DNA of 64,000 nt, taken from an uncultured Gammaproteobacteria bacterium (GTDB lineage Bacteria > Pseudomonadota > Gammaproteobacteria > Arenicellales > JAANXG01). The notes under the pieces are model-generated. The model was not told the DNA's origin and did not search any database. It saw nothing but the letters and a program-made list of their open reading frames with translations. Both the position numbers and the translations under genes were made by a program. Shown here one piece after another: positions 29,723 through 37,335 of the stretch (position 1 is its first letter; every line of letters starts with the position of its first letter). The stretch lies in contig CAMYKK010000011.1 of NCBI GenBank assembly GCA_947258975.1, forward strand, positions 28,155 through 92,154, in the 5' to 3' direction.

Positions 29723-29876
29723 AATCTTGCGCGTACCAATAATTCTTATCCAAGAATCAGATATTTTAGTGCCGCTGTCCTGTTGCCGGCGGGCATTGTG
29801 CGGTATTTTGACCCGCCCCTTGCATCCGCAGGACTAAACCCACATTTCGATGAAATGGCGTAGGAGGAAAGCAGGC

Positions 29877-31067
29877 ATGATCAAGCCCCATGGTTCCGAT
29901 TCTCTTAATCCCTTGTTTGTCTACGATTCGGAACAGCACCGCGCGCTGGCACAAGAATCAATCAATCTACCGTCGCTGCTGGTAAATTCGGCGGCCTCAT
30001 CCAACGCGGTGATGCTGGGCGCCGGCTATTTCAATCCGCTCACGGGATATATGAATAAGGCCGATGCATTGTCTGTGTGTGAGACCATGCGTACCGTCGA
30101 TGGCTTGTTTTGGCCGGTGCCGGTTCTCAACCTGACCAATAACATCGATGGGATAAAAGACGCCAAGCGTATCGCATTGCGTGATCCAAACGTCGAAGAA
30201 CATCCAGTTTTAGCGGTCATGGACATCGCGGCCATTGAGGAATTTTCCGACGACGAGATTCAATTGATGGCGGAAAAGATCTTCGCCACAACAGATCCAG
30301 AGCACCCCGGGTTGGCGACTTTCGTATCGCTGGGCAAGTATTGTATCTCCGGGGCGATTCAGGTGTTGAACTTCAGCTATTTTCAGAGTGAATTTCCAGA
30401 CACCTTCCGCACCGCGGTAGAAATCCGCAACGAGATTCAAGAACATAGCTGGGAAAGGGTGGTTGCCTTTCAGACCCGTAATCCCATGCATCGCGCACAT
30501 GAGGAACTGTGTAAGATGGCCATGGACGCCGTGGATGCCGACGGTGTCGTGATCCACATGTTACTCGGCAAGCTCAAGCCCGGTGATATTCCGGCGCCGG
30601 TGCGGGACGCCGCAATCCGCAAGATGGTCGAGGTCTATTTCCCCCCAAACACGGTAATGATCAGCGGCTACGGATTTGACATGTTGTATGCTGGGCCGCG
30701 GGAAGCGGTATTGCACGCCGTGTTCCGTCAGAACATGGGCGCCACACATTTCATTATCGGCCGTGATCATGCGGGGGTTGGTGATTACTATGGTGCTTTC
30801 GATGCGCAGACCGTTTTCGATGCCGAAGTGCCTAAAGGCGCATTGCAGATCGAAATCTTTCGCGCCGATCACACCGCCTACTCGCGAAAGTTGAATAAGG
30901 TAGTGATGATGCGTGATGCGCCCGATCATTCCAAGGAAGATTTTGTCCTGCTGTCGGGCACCAAGGTGCGGGAGATGTTGGGACAGGGTGTCGCACCGCC
31001 GCCCGAGTTCTCACGCCCCGAAGTTGCAGACATTTTGATGGATTACTATCGCGGCCAAGCAGCGTAG
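29877..31067 (+). CDS. sat: ATP sulfurylase (dissimilatory Sat type)
   Basis: The protein has 396 residues from ATG 29877, preceded by a strong GGAGGAAA ribosome site; an upstream ATG at 29850 would place this site inside the gene. FQTRNPMHRAHEELCK carries the nucleotide-binding QTRNP and HxxH motifs, and IIGRDHAGVGD is the second conserved block. The homo-oligomeric Sat form, rather than CysDN, is used in sulfide/sulfite oxidation (making ATP and sulfate from APS) or in sulfate activation. No APS reductase or Dsr gene is in the window, so direction is inferred only from family usage. Confidence 0.96.
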   Translation: MIKPHGSDSLNPLFVYDSEQHRALAQESINLPSLLVNSAASSNAVMLGAGYFNPLTGYMNKADALSVCETMRTVDGLFWPVPVLNLTNNIDGIKDAKRIALRDPNVEEHPVLAVMDIAAIEEFSDDEIQLMAEKIFATTDPEHPGLATFVSLGKYCISGAIQVLNFSYFQSEFPDTFRTAVEIRNEIQEHSWERVVAFQTRNPMHRAHEELCKMAMDAVDADGVVIHMLLGKLKPGDIPAPVRDAAIRKMVEVYFPPNTVMISGYGFDMLYAGPREAVLHAVFRQNMGATHFIIGRDHAGVGDYYGAFDAQTVFDAEVPKGALQIEIFRADHTAYSRKLNKVVMMRDAPDHSKEDFVLLSGTKVREMLGQGVAPPPEFSRPEVADILMDYYRGQAA

Positions 31068-31106
31068 CCACCGCCGCGGTTGCGCGTACCGCGCCCATGA
31101 CCGGTC

Positions 31107-31598
31107 TCAACTGTCCGTCCGGCAGTGGCCGCAGATCCCATGGATCTCAACGGTATGGTAATCCGCATGGAATCCGAGTCGTTTGGCGTTACCGTCAAGG
31201 TTGCGTGCAACCGAGAGGTCATGGATTTCTGCCACCGAGTCGCAGTAGTCGCAGATGAAGAATTGCCCGCGGTGTCTGGGCATCGGGTCGCCACAGCCCA
31301 CGTACGCATTCATAGATTCTATGCGGTGCACCAATCCTGCATTCTGCAAGAACTCCAAGGCGCGGTACGCTGTTGGCGGCCCCGGCCGGTGCCCCTTGTC
31401 GCGGAGACCCTCGAGGATGTCATAGGCACGCACCGGAGTGTGGGTGTCCCACACCAATGCCAAGACCTGACGGCGAAGCCGGGTCAATCGGAGGCCCTTT
31501 TGCGCGCACATGGCTTCCGCCTTCTCCAGGGCCTGTTCGAGACATCTTCTGTGATCATGCTTACCGTGGAAACGGGCGATTACCCTGCGTTGCGCCAC
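31107..31598 (-). CDS. zur: Fur-family zinc uptake regulator
   Basis: The protein has 163 residues from GTG 31598, chosen because GGGAG lies 8 bases upstream; a TTG at 31637 is a weaker choice. The DNA-binding half has GLRLTRLRRQVLALVWD and GPPTAYRALEFLQNAGLV. The metal half has CDYC and CGHC pairs plus FHADYHTVEIHG. The Cys pairs and the sequence order match Zur rather than Fur. It would repress zinc uptake genes when zinc is sufficient. A Zur-like palindrome sits 25 bases upstream (listed separately). Confidence 0.88.
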   Translation of the reverse strand: MAQRRVIARFHGKHDHRRCLEQALEKAEAMCAQKGLRLTRLRRQVLALVWDTHTPVRAYDILEGLRDKGHRPGPPTAYRALEFLQNAGLVHRIESMNAYVGCGDPMPRHRGQFFICDYCDSVAEIHDLSVARNLDGNAKRLGFHADYHTVEIHGICGHCRTDS

Positions 31599-31622
31599 TG
31601 ACTTTGCTCCCGATTTAGAACC

Positions 31623-31635
31623 GTTACAGTATAAC
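31623..31635. promoter_or_regulatory. Candidate Zur box GTTACAGTATAAC
   Basis: An imperfect palindrome resembles the GTTATANNATAAC core of gammaproteobacterial Zur sites (11 of 13 positions self-complementary). It overlaps TATACT, a plausible -10 for zur on the minus strand, which would give autoregulation. This is a pattern match only. Confidence 0.4.
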
Positions 31636-31792
31636 AACTGACCACGCCGGCGGGCGACGCTCTGGCCGGTTGTCGCAGCCTCGAACCGTCACGTCGGCAA
31701 TCGATGGCTACTGGATTTCTACATTGTTATAATCGGAGAAATACTGACAAAAGGGACACTATCGGGCGGGGTGCACGACGGAGATTGGTGCA

Positions 31793-32068
31793 ATGTTGAC
31801 CTACACAGACTGTTTGGAGATGTGTGATTTCACCAAGGATGAAATCAACGTGATTGCCGATCACGAACATATTTCGGGCATGGCCGCGATTCTGCTCGCA
31901 GAAGAACTGTTGCAGAAAAAAGGTGGCATGGTGACGATTCAGTGCATGATCATGGACGACATCGAGGACGCTCTGGAAAAGCACGATTCCGGGCGCGCAG
32001 GCCGGCTCAAGGACGTGCTGTATCACTTCATAGAGTCCCATCCTAATACCTTGCATTTCGATCGGTAA
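31793..32068 (+). CDS. Small conserved-looking protein, unknown function
   Basis: The 91-residue cytoplasmic protein begins LTYTDCLEMCDFTKDEINVI and is helical throughout, with a His/Glu patch (ADHEHISG) and three Cys, no signal and no membrane segment. A TATAAT sequence lies at 31728-31733, about 60 bases upstream, and the gene stands alone, divergent from zur. Sequence character is that of a real gene. I do not recognise the family. Its position beside zur makes zinc-dependent expression possible but unproven. Confidence 0.7.
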   Translation: MLTYTDCLEMCDFTKDEINVIADHEHISGMAAILLAEELLQKKGGMVTIQCMIMDDIEDALEKHDSGRAGRLKDVLYHFIESHPNTLHFDR

Positions 32069-32483
32069 CTGCGTTTTCACGCATCCCGGCCCGAGCATGC
32101 TGCCGGGCTTAGGAGATATCCGCTGCTGCGTCAGGGCAGTCCCGCCTCTCTTCGCGTGTGTGCGGGACAGGGAACGCGGAGCATCTTCTTCATGAAATCG
32201 CACATTCGAATCTCCACCGTGCGCGGCAAGCTATAGCGCCGGGGCGCCTGGGGAGGACGGTGGGCTATTGACCTGCCCGCAGGGTGTGTGTCCGCAGAAA
32301 CCTGTCTGTTGTTCGATTTATCAGGAGAAGAGATAATCCGCAGTGAGGCGTTTTTTGAAATATTCCACACACAGTCGATTTTGATTACGTCTTAAGCGGG
32401 GGTTACAAAACCGAACCAAGCTTTCAGCGCTTTGTTTCGGAGCGCGCCGAATACAATCGCGAGTAGAGAAAGGACGTTAATAC
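32069..32483. other. 415-base intergenic region before the MFS gene
   Basis: I see no gene. A CCCGGC...GCCGGG stem (32085-32107) just after the small gene could be a weak terminator, but no T-run follows. The ribosome site of the MFS gene (AAAGGA) is at 32469-32474. Confidence 0.45.
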
Positions 32484-33710
32484 TTGGAAATGAGAGAATC
32501 ATCCATGCCGGTGGTTTTGTTTTCGTGCCTCGGTCATCTGTATATCCATTTGTGTATGGCATTTTATTTCGTGATCATACTCGCCTTGGAGGTGGATTGG
32601 CGGATGCCGTATCACGAACTCCTGGAGCTGTGGACCTTGGGTGCACTGCTGATTGGTGTGGCGGCGCTGCCTGCTGGTTTATTGGGTGATCGCATTGGCG
32701 CCGCGGCGATGATGGTGGTGTTTTTTATCGGCATGGGAATATGCTCCATACTCGCCGGATTTGCCGATTCGCGCTTCACGCTGTTTCTGGCGCTCACCGG
32801 TATCGGCGTGTTCGCTTCTATTTATCATCCGGTTGGCATTCCCTGGCTGGTGCGCAGCGCAGGGGCCAAAAAGGGCAAGGCCCTGGGTTTTAATGGTATT
32901 TTTGGTTCCCTTGGGACCGCGATGGCCGGTATGACCGCCGGCGCGTTGATCGATCTCTTCAGCTGGCGGGCGGCGTTCATCGTTCCCGGTGTGTTGTGCG
33001 CGGGAACCGGGGTCGCACTGCTGTGGTACATTGGGGGTAGAAGTCTCGATGATGAGCTCGGTGATGAAGACGCGGTCGAACAACCCCGACGTGAAGACCG
33101 CGTGCGTGTTTTCGTCGTGCTGTTGATTACTATGTTCTTTGCCTCGTTGATTTATAACGGTACCCAAACCGCACTACCGAAAACATTCGAATTGCGTCAC
33201 GACGGGTTGGTTGGCGATGGGGCATTTGGGATTGGTATGTTGGTGGCGGTGGTGTATGCCGCCGCGGGGTTGATGCAGTTGCTAGGGGGGCATCTAGCCG
33301 ACCGCCACCCCCTCAAATACGTGTACGTGGGCGCGTTGCTCTTGCAGATTCCCTTGTTGTGGCTGGCCGCCAGTCAGGGGGGAGTTCCCTTGATTGTCGT
33401 TGCCATGTTTATGGTAATGGCCAATGTCGGTGCGTTGCCGGCGGAAAATATGTTACTTGCTGCCTATACGCCAGTCCAGCGGCACGGCCTGGTGTTTGGA
33501 TTGAAATTTGTGCTCGCCTTCGGTGTTGCGCCGCTCGCGATTCAGTTGGTCGCGTTTGTGGCACAGAGCACAGGGGAGTTTTACTGGCTGTATGTGTCGT
33601 TGTCGATATGCGCGTTGCTGGCGCTCAGCGCCGCGGCCTGGTTGCCGCGACCACGCGCGGCGGAAATTGCAGGGCGCATGAGCGAGGCGCGGACTCACGG
33701 CCTACAGTAA
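32484..33710 (+). CDS. Major facilitator superfamily transporter
   Basis: The protein has 408 residues from TTG 32484, which lies 9 bases after AAAGGA; ATG 32490 is the alternative. Twelve hydrophobic segments are visible, with an acidic/basic central loop (LDDELGDEDAVEQPRREDR) after the sixth. LPAGLLGDRIG and LLGGHLADRHPLKY are the cytoplasmic loops between helices 2-3 and 8-9 typical of MFS. The substrate is not evident. Its 3' end overlaps the convergent SEL1/SPOR gene by 16 bases. Confidence 0.9.
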   Translation: MEMRESSMPVVLFSCLGHLYIHLCMAFYFVIILALEVDWRMPYHELLELWTLGALLIGVAALPAGLLGDRIGAAAMMVVFFIGMGICSILAGFADSRFTLFLALTGIGVFASIYHPVGIPWLVRSAGAKKGKALGFNGIFGSLGTAMAGMTAGALIDLFSWRAAFIVPGVLCAGTGVALLWYIGGRSLDDELGDEDAVEQPRREDRVRVFVVLLITMFFASLIYNGTQTALPKTFELRHDGLVGDGAFGIGMLVAVVYAAAGLMQLLGGHLADRHPLKYVYVGALLLQIPLLWLAASQGGVPLIVVAMFMVMANVGALPAENMLLAAYTPVQRHGLVFGLKFVLAFGVAPLAIQLVAFVAQSTGEFYWLYVSLSICALLALSAAAWLPRPRAAEIAGRMSEARTHGLQ

Positions 33711-35833
33711 AAGGTTAGCGCTTCGGACACGCCGACGGGCAGCTGATTCGCGACCTGGCATTGTTTCTTCTGTATCGCGTCGAACTGCCGAATCCACACC
33801 GAGCCGGAGGCCACGGGTAGTGCCTTGGTGGCTTGTTTGGCGGAATCCAAGTCGGAGTGCGATCCGTAGATCGCAAAATACCAGTCTTTCCGCTCACGCC
33901 GGGTTGTATAGTAGATCGCCTTCTCCTGAAGTTTATTGTCGTGCAGAAAGCGCTCAAGTTGTGATACATCCGGTACGCTGATGAGCTGCACGGTGTAATA
34001 ATCCTCGGGTTGAGCGAACAACCAGGCGTTGTCATCGTGCCGCAATCCGGCGCCAGTGGTTTCCGTGTCGCCTGCGGCTACGAACGATCCCGGGGTCATC
34101 ATCGTTATTTTCGGCGCCGGTTGTAGTGCCGTCGGCACGGTGGGTGGTGGCGGTGCCGTCACGCTGGGTTGCTCAACGGATGCCGCCGATTGCGCGAGCG
34201 TTTGGCGCTTACCGGATTCCAACCATTCCTGCGGCCGTGGTCCTGTCGCGGGGATGCGCACGCGTGGCCCGTCACAAAACGCGGTGAGTCCGGTAGCCGA
34301 CAAGTTCTTACAGCGGTTTTCCTGCAGCGTGCCAAAGCGCCGGATCCATATGCCGGTTTGCGCAACGGATGACGCAGCGGCGGCGGCGTTGGCCTGCTGG
34401 ACATTGCGGAAGCTTCCAGACAGCAGGTACCACCACGGTACGCCGCGAACTTGCGTACGCAACAGCCTGATGCTCGTGAGTCTATTTTGACGGATGAATG
34501 CCTCCACCGTTGCCCGGCGGGGCGCACTGATCAATTGCAGGGTGTAGAAGTCCGGTGGTTGTGTGAACAACCATTGATCGTTGTCGGCGAGGGATGCCGG
34601 TGACGCTGTCCAAATCGCTTGCTCTGGCGCTGTTGTTGTCGCGATCGGCGGGGATGCTGAATCCAGCCTGCCGACGGCCTCGGCGTCCGGCGCCAACGGC
34701 TCACTATCTGGTGCGTGGGCCTGAGGCTGGAGTATGGTGTTGCTGTACGCTTGAGTTTCGCTCTGCGAACGCGTTAGCGGCGCGGCCGCCTCGGTATTCT
34801 GTTCCGGCGTCGCGCTGAGTTGATCCTGCTTGGCCGTGGCCATAGCGCCCGTCAACTCGCTCGGGTTCATCGGTTGTTGGTCCCCTGGTGGCCGATCGCG
34901 TCTAGAGTTTGAAGAATCCGTCTGCGGTTCACGCGACGCGGTCCGCTGTTCACCGTCGGTCTTGGCAGTCGTTGGCTCCGGAAGCGGCGCGTTGGTTTTG
35001 TGATCATCCTCCTGTTCCACTGTCGATTCCAGCGGCTCTCTCTGCAGCGGTCGCGTAACAGGCTGGAGAGCGGCAGGTTCCCGATTGTCTGATGCGTGCT
35101 GCTGGCCGGCAGAGTCGGGCTCCGGTGTTGACGCTGCCGTAGTGGCGTGGTGGCGCGCCGGGGGGGTGGTTTGGCCCGCTTCCGGCGGCGGTATGTCTGG
35201 TAATCCGGAATCATCCGGCATGGGCTGCTGTGAGGCCATCTTCGGTGTAGACCCGACGGTTCGTTCGATGGTGGCAAGCATTTTTTTGGCCCGCATATCG
35301 CCGCCCTTCGCGGCCTCGCGAAACCAGCGCAGCGCTTCTTGTTGATTCTTACTGACGCCAATGCCCTTGTAGTAGGCGTAGGCCAGATATTGTTGCGCCA
35401 AAATGTGCCCGCGCTGGGCTGCCTGCCGCCACCAATGGGTCGCTTTCACCGGGTTTTTGTCGACGCCATGGCCATCCAAATACAGGTGTGCCAGGTTGTA
35501 TTGGGCGCCGGTGTGGCCTTGTTCCGCGCCCTTTCCATACCAGAACGCGGCCTGTCGATAATCGATCGGAATGCCTTTACCCTCACTGTAGAGCAGACCA
35601 AGCTTGAATTGCGCCTCGGCATCCCCCTCTAGCGCCAGGAGCATCCAATTTTCGAATGCCTCGCTGTACTGGGCAGGTTGCTGCTCAGTAGCTTCGATGG
35701 GCTCGTCTTGAGCGCTGACCGGGAGGATTAGAAACGCGATGACGATCGTGAACGACATCACTTCGCGGCCGACAACTTGAAGAATCGGGAACAAGCTAAG
35801 GAAAAAGTGCCTGTGGTCAGGCCTTCGACTCAT
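33695..35833 (-). CDS. Exported SEL1-repeat protein with two C-terminal SPOR-like domains
   Basis: The 712-residue protein has an N-terminal signal or anchor (about residues 25-41, MSFTIVIAFLILPVSA). Three or four SEL1 repeats follow (about 65-190; WYGKGAEQGHTGAQYNLAHL is typical). A long Pro/Gln/Thr-rich disordered linker spans about 200-410. Two copies of a SPOR-like unit begin DFYTLQLISAPRR (about 435) and DYYTVQLISVPDV (about 620), each ending in IWIRRF or VWIRQF. SPOR domains bind denuded peptidoglycan at division septa, and SEL1 repeats bind partner proteins. A role at the cell wall or septum is inferred. The two SPOR copies are internal duplicates. Confidence 0.85.
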   Translation of the reverse strand: MSRRPDHRHFFLSLFPILQVVGREVMSFTIVIAFLILPVSAQDEPIEATEQQPAQYSEAFENWMLLALEGDAEAQFKLGLLYSEGKGIPIDYRQAAFWYGKGAEQGHTGAQYNLAHLYLDGHGVDKNPVKATHWWRQAAQRGHILAQQYLAYAYYKGIGVSKNQQEALRWFREAAKGGDMRAKKMLATIERTVGSTPKMASQQPMPDDSGLPDIPPPEAGQTTPPARHHATTAASTPEPDSAGQQHASDNREPAALQPVTRPLQREPLESTVEQEDDHKTNAPLPEPTTAKTDGEQRTASREPQTDSSNSRRDRPPGDQQPMNPSELTGAMATAKQDQLSATPEQNTEAAAPLTRSQSETQAYSNTILQPQAHAPDSEPLAPDAEAVGRLDSASPPIATTTAPEQAIWTASPASLADNDQWLFTQPPDFYTLQLISAPRRATVEAFIRQNRLTSIRLLRTQVRGVPWWYLLSGSFRNVQQANAAAAASSVAQTGIWIRRFGTLQENRCKNLSATGLTAFCDGPRVRIPATGPRPQEWLESGKRQTLAQSAASVEQPSVTAPPPPTVPTALQPAPKITMMTPGSFVAAGDTETTGAGLRHDDNAWLFAQPEDYYTVQLISVPDVSQLERFLHDNKLQEKAIYYTTRRERKDWYFAIYGSHSDLDSAKQATKALPVASGSVWIRQFDAIQKKQCQVANQLPVGVSEALTFYCRP

Positions 35834-35908
35834 GGTGACGGTGTCGCAACACCTCGAAACATTAGGATAAGTGAAGTGAATTATAGAACAGGGATGACGT
35901 GAAACGAT

Positions 35909-35937
35909 AAAAAAACCGGACCCGAAATTTGGTCCGG
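35909..35937 (-). terminator. Rho-independent terminator
   Basis: On the minus strand a CCGGACC stem and its partner (35937-35931 and 35922-35916) enclose an 8-base loop and are followed by seven T (35915-35909). It lies 40 bases after the stop of the small exported protein gene and should end its transcript before the SEL1/SPOR gene. Confidence 0.85.
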
Positions 35938-35975
35938 CTTACAGGTGGGGGTTTTGGGGTCTAGTCGAATAGCGA

Positions 35976-36203
35976 TTAGTGGCGGCGCAGATTGAAAACC
36001 AGTTTCTCGGTTGTGGGCGCGGTGTCTATCCTGGCCACCTCGTTTTTCAAGGCATTTTCCTGCGTTATCGTGATGCCGACGCGATACCAGGTGTCCATCG
36101 ATAACGTGTGATGCGCCGCAGTCTTCGCGGTGTTGACCTCGGCGGCCCCAGCGTTACCGATTAACGCACATACAGTGAAAGCAAATGTGCCCAATAGTCT
36201 CAT
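35976..36203 (-). CDS. Small exported protein, unknown function
   Basis: The 75-residue protein is read from ATG 36203 with a GAGG ribosome site upstream; the open frame extends further, but that extension has no gene character. A signal peptide (LLGTFAFTVCALIGNAGAAE) leaves a mature part of about 53 residues. That part contains SMDTWYRVGITITQENALK, is polar, and has no Cys. Its own terminator follows. I do not recognise the family. Confidence 0.65.
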   Translation of the reverse strand: MRLLGTFAFTVCALIGNAGAAEVNTAKTAAHHTLSMDTWYRVGITITQENALKNEVARIDTAPTTEKLVFNLRRH

Positions 36204-36997
36204 CCGCGTTGCCTCAAATCTCACAGGACGAATACTTATGCGTGTCCTACTCAGTCTAGATGGTGGGGTGCGGTACGCGACGCGCGTCCAGTGCGATCGG
36301 TAACCGTTTGCGGGATTCTGTGCCAGATCCACAGTGCTAAGGGTCGGAAAACCATACACAAAAACCGCTAGTCGGATTATAACAACCGCTTGTCTTAGGC
36401 GACGCGCAGCGGGGACGTCGCGGAACTCCCGCCAGGAGGGGTTAAGACGGCGCGACACGGGCCCGCAACAGGGCATCAGCGCCCCGTGGTATTGGGCCCT
36501 GAATTCCAATGCCGCGTGCGACGTGACGGACGTTTTGTTTATGCCCTCATAACATGCTTGCACTTGGTGTAAAAACCCATTATCTTTGGTCTTCAGGATT
36601 TCGAAAACACAAGATATTGCGTTTTCGATCACTCATGCGCGGGAACGATAGTGGCCGTGTTAACGCCAGTACGCGCGGATAGTGGGCGTATAGGAAACAG
36701 GCCTGTGGGGAGGCAGCATATGGGAACGGCAACGCAGCACTTGGGCACTAATGCGCCGCGCAGGGCGGCGGTAGCCGGATTTCACTTGGCGTCAACGCCG
36801 GATTTGACTAGTGATGCCAATCCGGCGGCCTCCTGTGTTGAGTCGGCGCCTTGGTCCCAAGAATTTCAAGCCCATTTGGCAGTGTGGCGCAGCAGACGCT
36901 ACAGACGGGGGTTATACCGGTGCGCGCGATCGACGCGGTGACACACGCAGGCGAATGAATTTGCCCGGACTCCTCCCGGTGACAAGGAGTGTCTCAG

Positions 36998-37021
36998 TCC
37001 CTCCCCCGCGAGGGGGAGGGA
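36998..37021. repeat. GC-rich hairpin with GCGA tetraloop
   Basis: A perfect 10-base stem (TCCCTCCCCC/GGGGGAGGGA) is closed by GCGA, a GNRA-type loop. It resembles the CCCTC..GAGGG palindromes repeated in many gammaproteobacterial genomes. No T-run follows. Confidence 0.6.
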
Positions 37022-37126
37022 GCATGGATGACAGGGGCATGTTTTTGGATCGTCAACTCGTGCTTTGTGATATGCCATAGATGCGTCAGCGCTTGGTGGG
37101 TACAGGGATGTACCAATTGGTTCTGG

Positions 37127-37147
37127 GGGCCGGGAAAATCCCGGCCC
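37127..37147. repeat. Stable hairpin GGGCCGGGA-AAA-TCCCGGCCC
   Basis: A perfect 9-base stem with an AAA loop lies 190 bases upstream of nrdJa. It is followed by TTGATG rather than a T-run. It could be part of the nrdJ leader RNA or the end of an upstream non-coding transcript. Confidence 0.55.
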
Positions 37148-37335
37148 TTGATGTCTGTAATCCATCGTATTGGTGGCAGGTTAGATTAGAGGGCATGTGC
37201 TGTGTGTTGGGCAAAGAGCTGTGCATTTCAATTGCAATGGCGGTCGAATACTCAATTCCCTCATGATGTCGTGCCGGGGATGCTGTGCGTTTCCGGTCTA
37301 AATTGGTTGCAATATAACAAGCAGGCAAAAGCAGT

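Larger units (their letters stand above)
36204..37335. other. 1.1-kb non-coding region upstream of nrdJa
   Basis: I see no convincing gene: short frames on both strands have no motifs or ribosome sites. The region contains a CGAAAAC...GTTTTCG inverted repeat near 36600 and two very stable hairpins (36998-37021 and 37127-37147, listed separately). I looked for a cobalamin riboswitch, expected before some B12-dependent nrdJ genes, and did not find the B12-box consensus. A long nrdJ leader or a non-coding RNA is possible. Confidence 0.5.

Noticed and set aside
36651..36941. 96-codon frame in the nrdJ upstream region
   Set aside because: No recognised motif and a basic, low-complexity tail; it could not be separated from chance.
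36204..37335. Cobalamin riboswitch before nrdJa
   Set aside because: The expected B12-box consensus was not found in this region.
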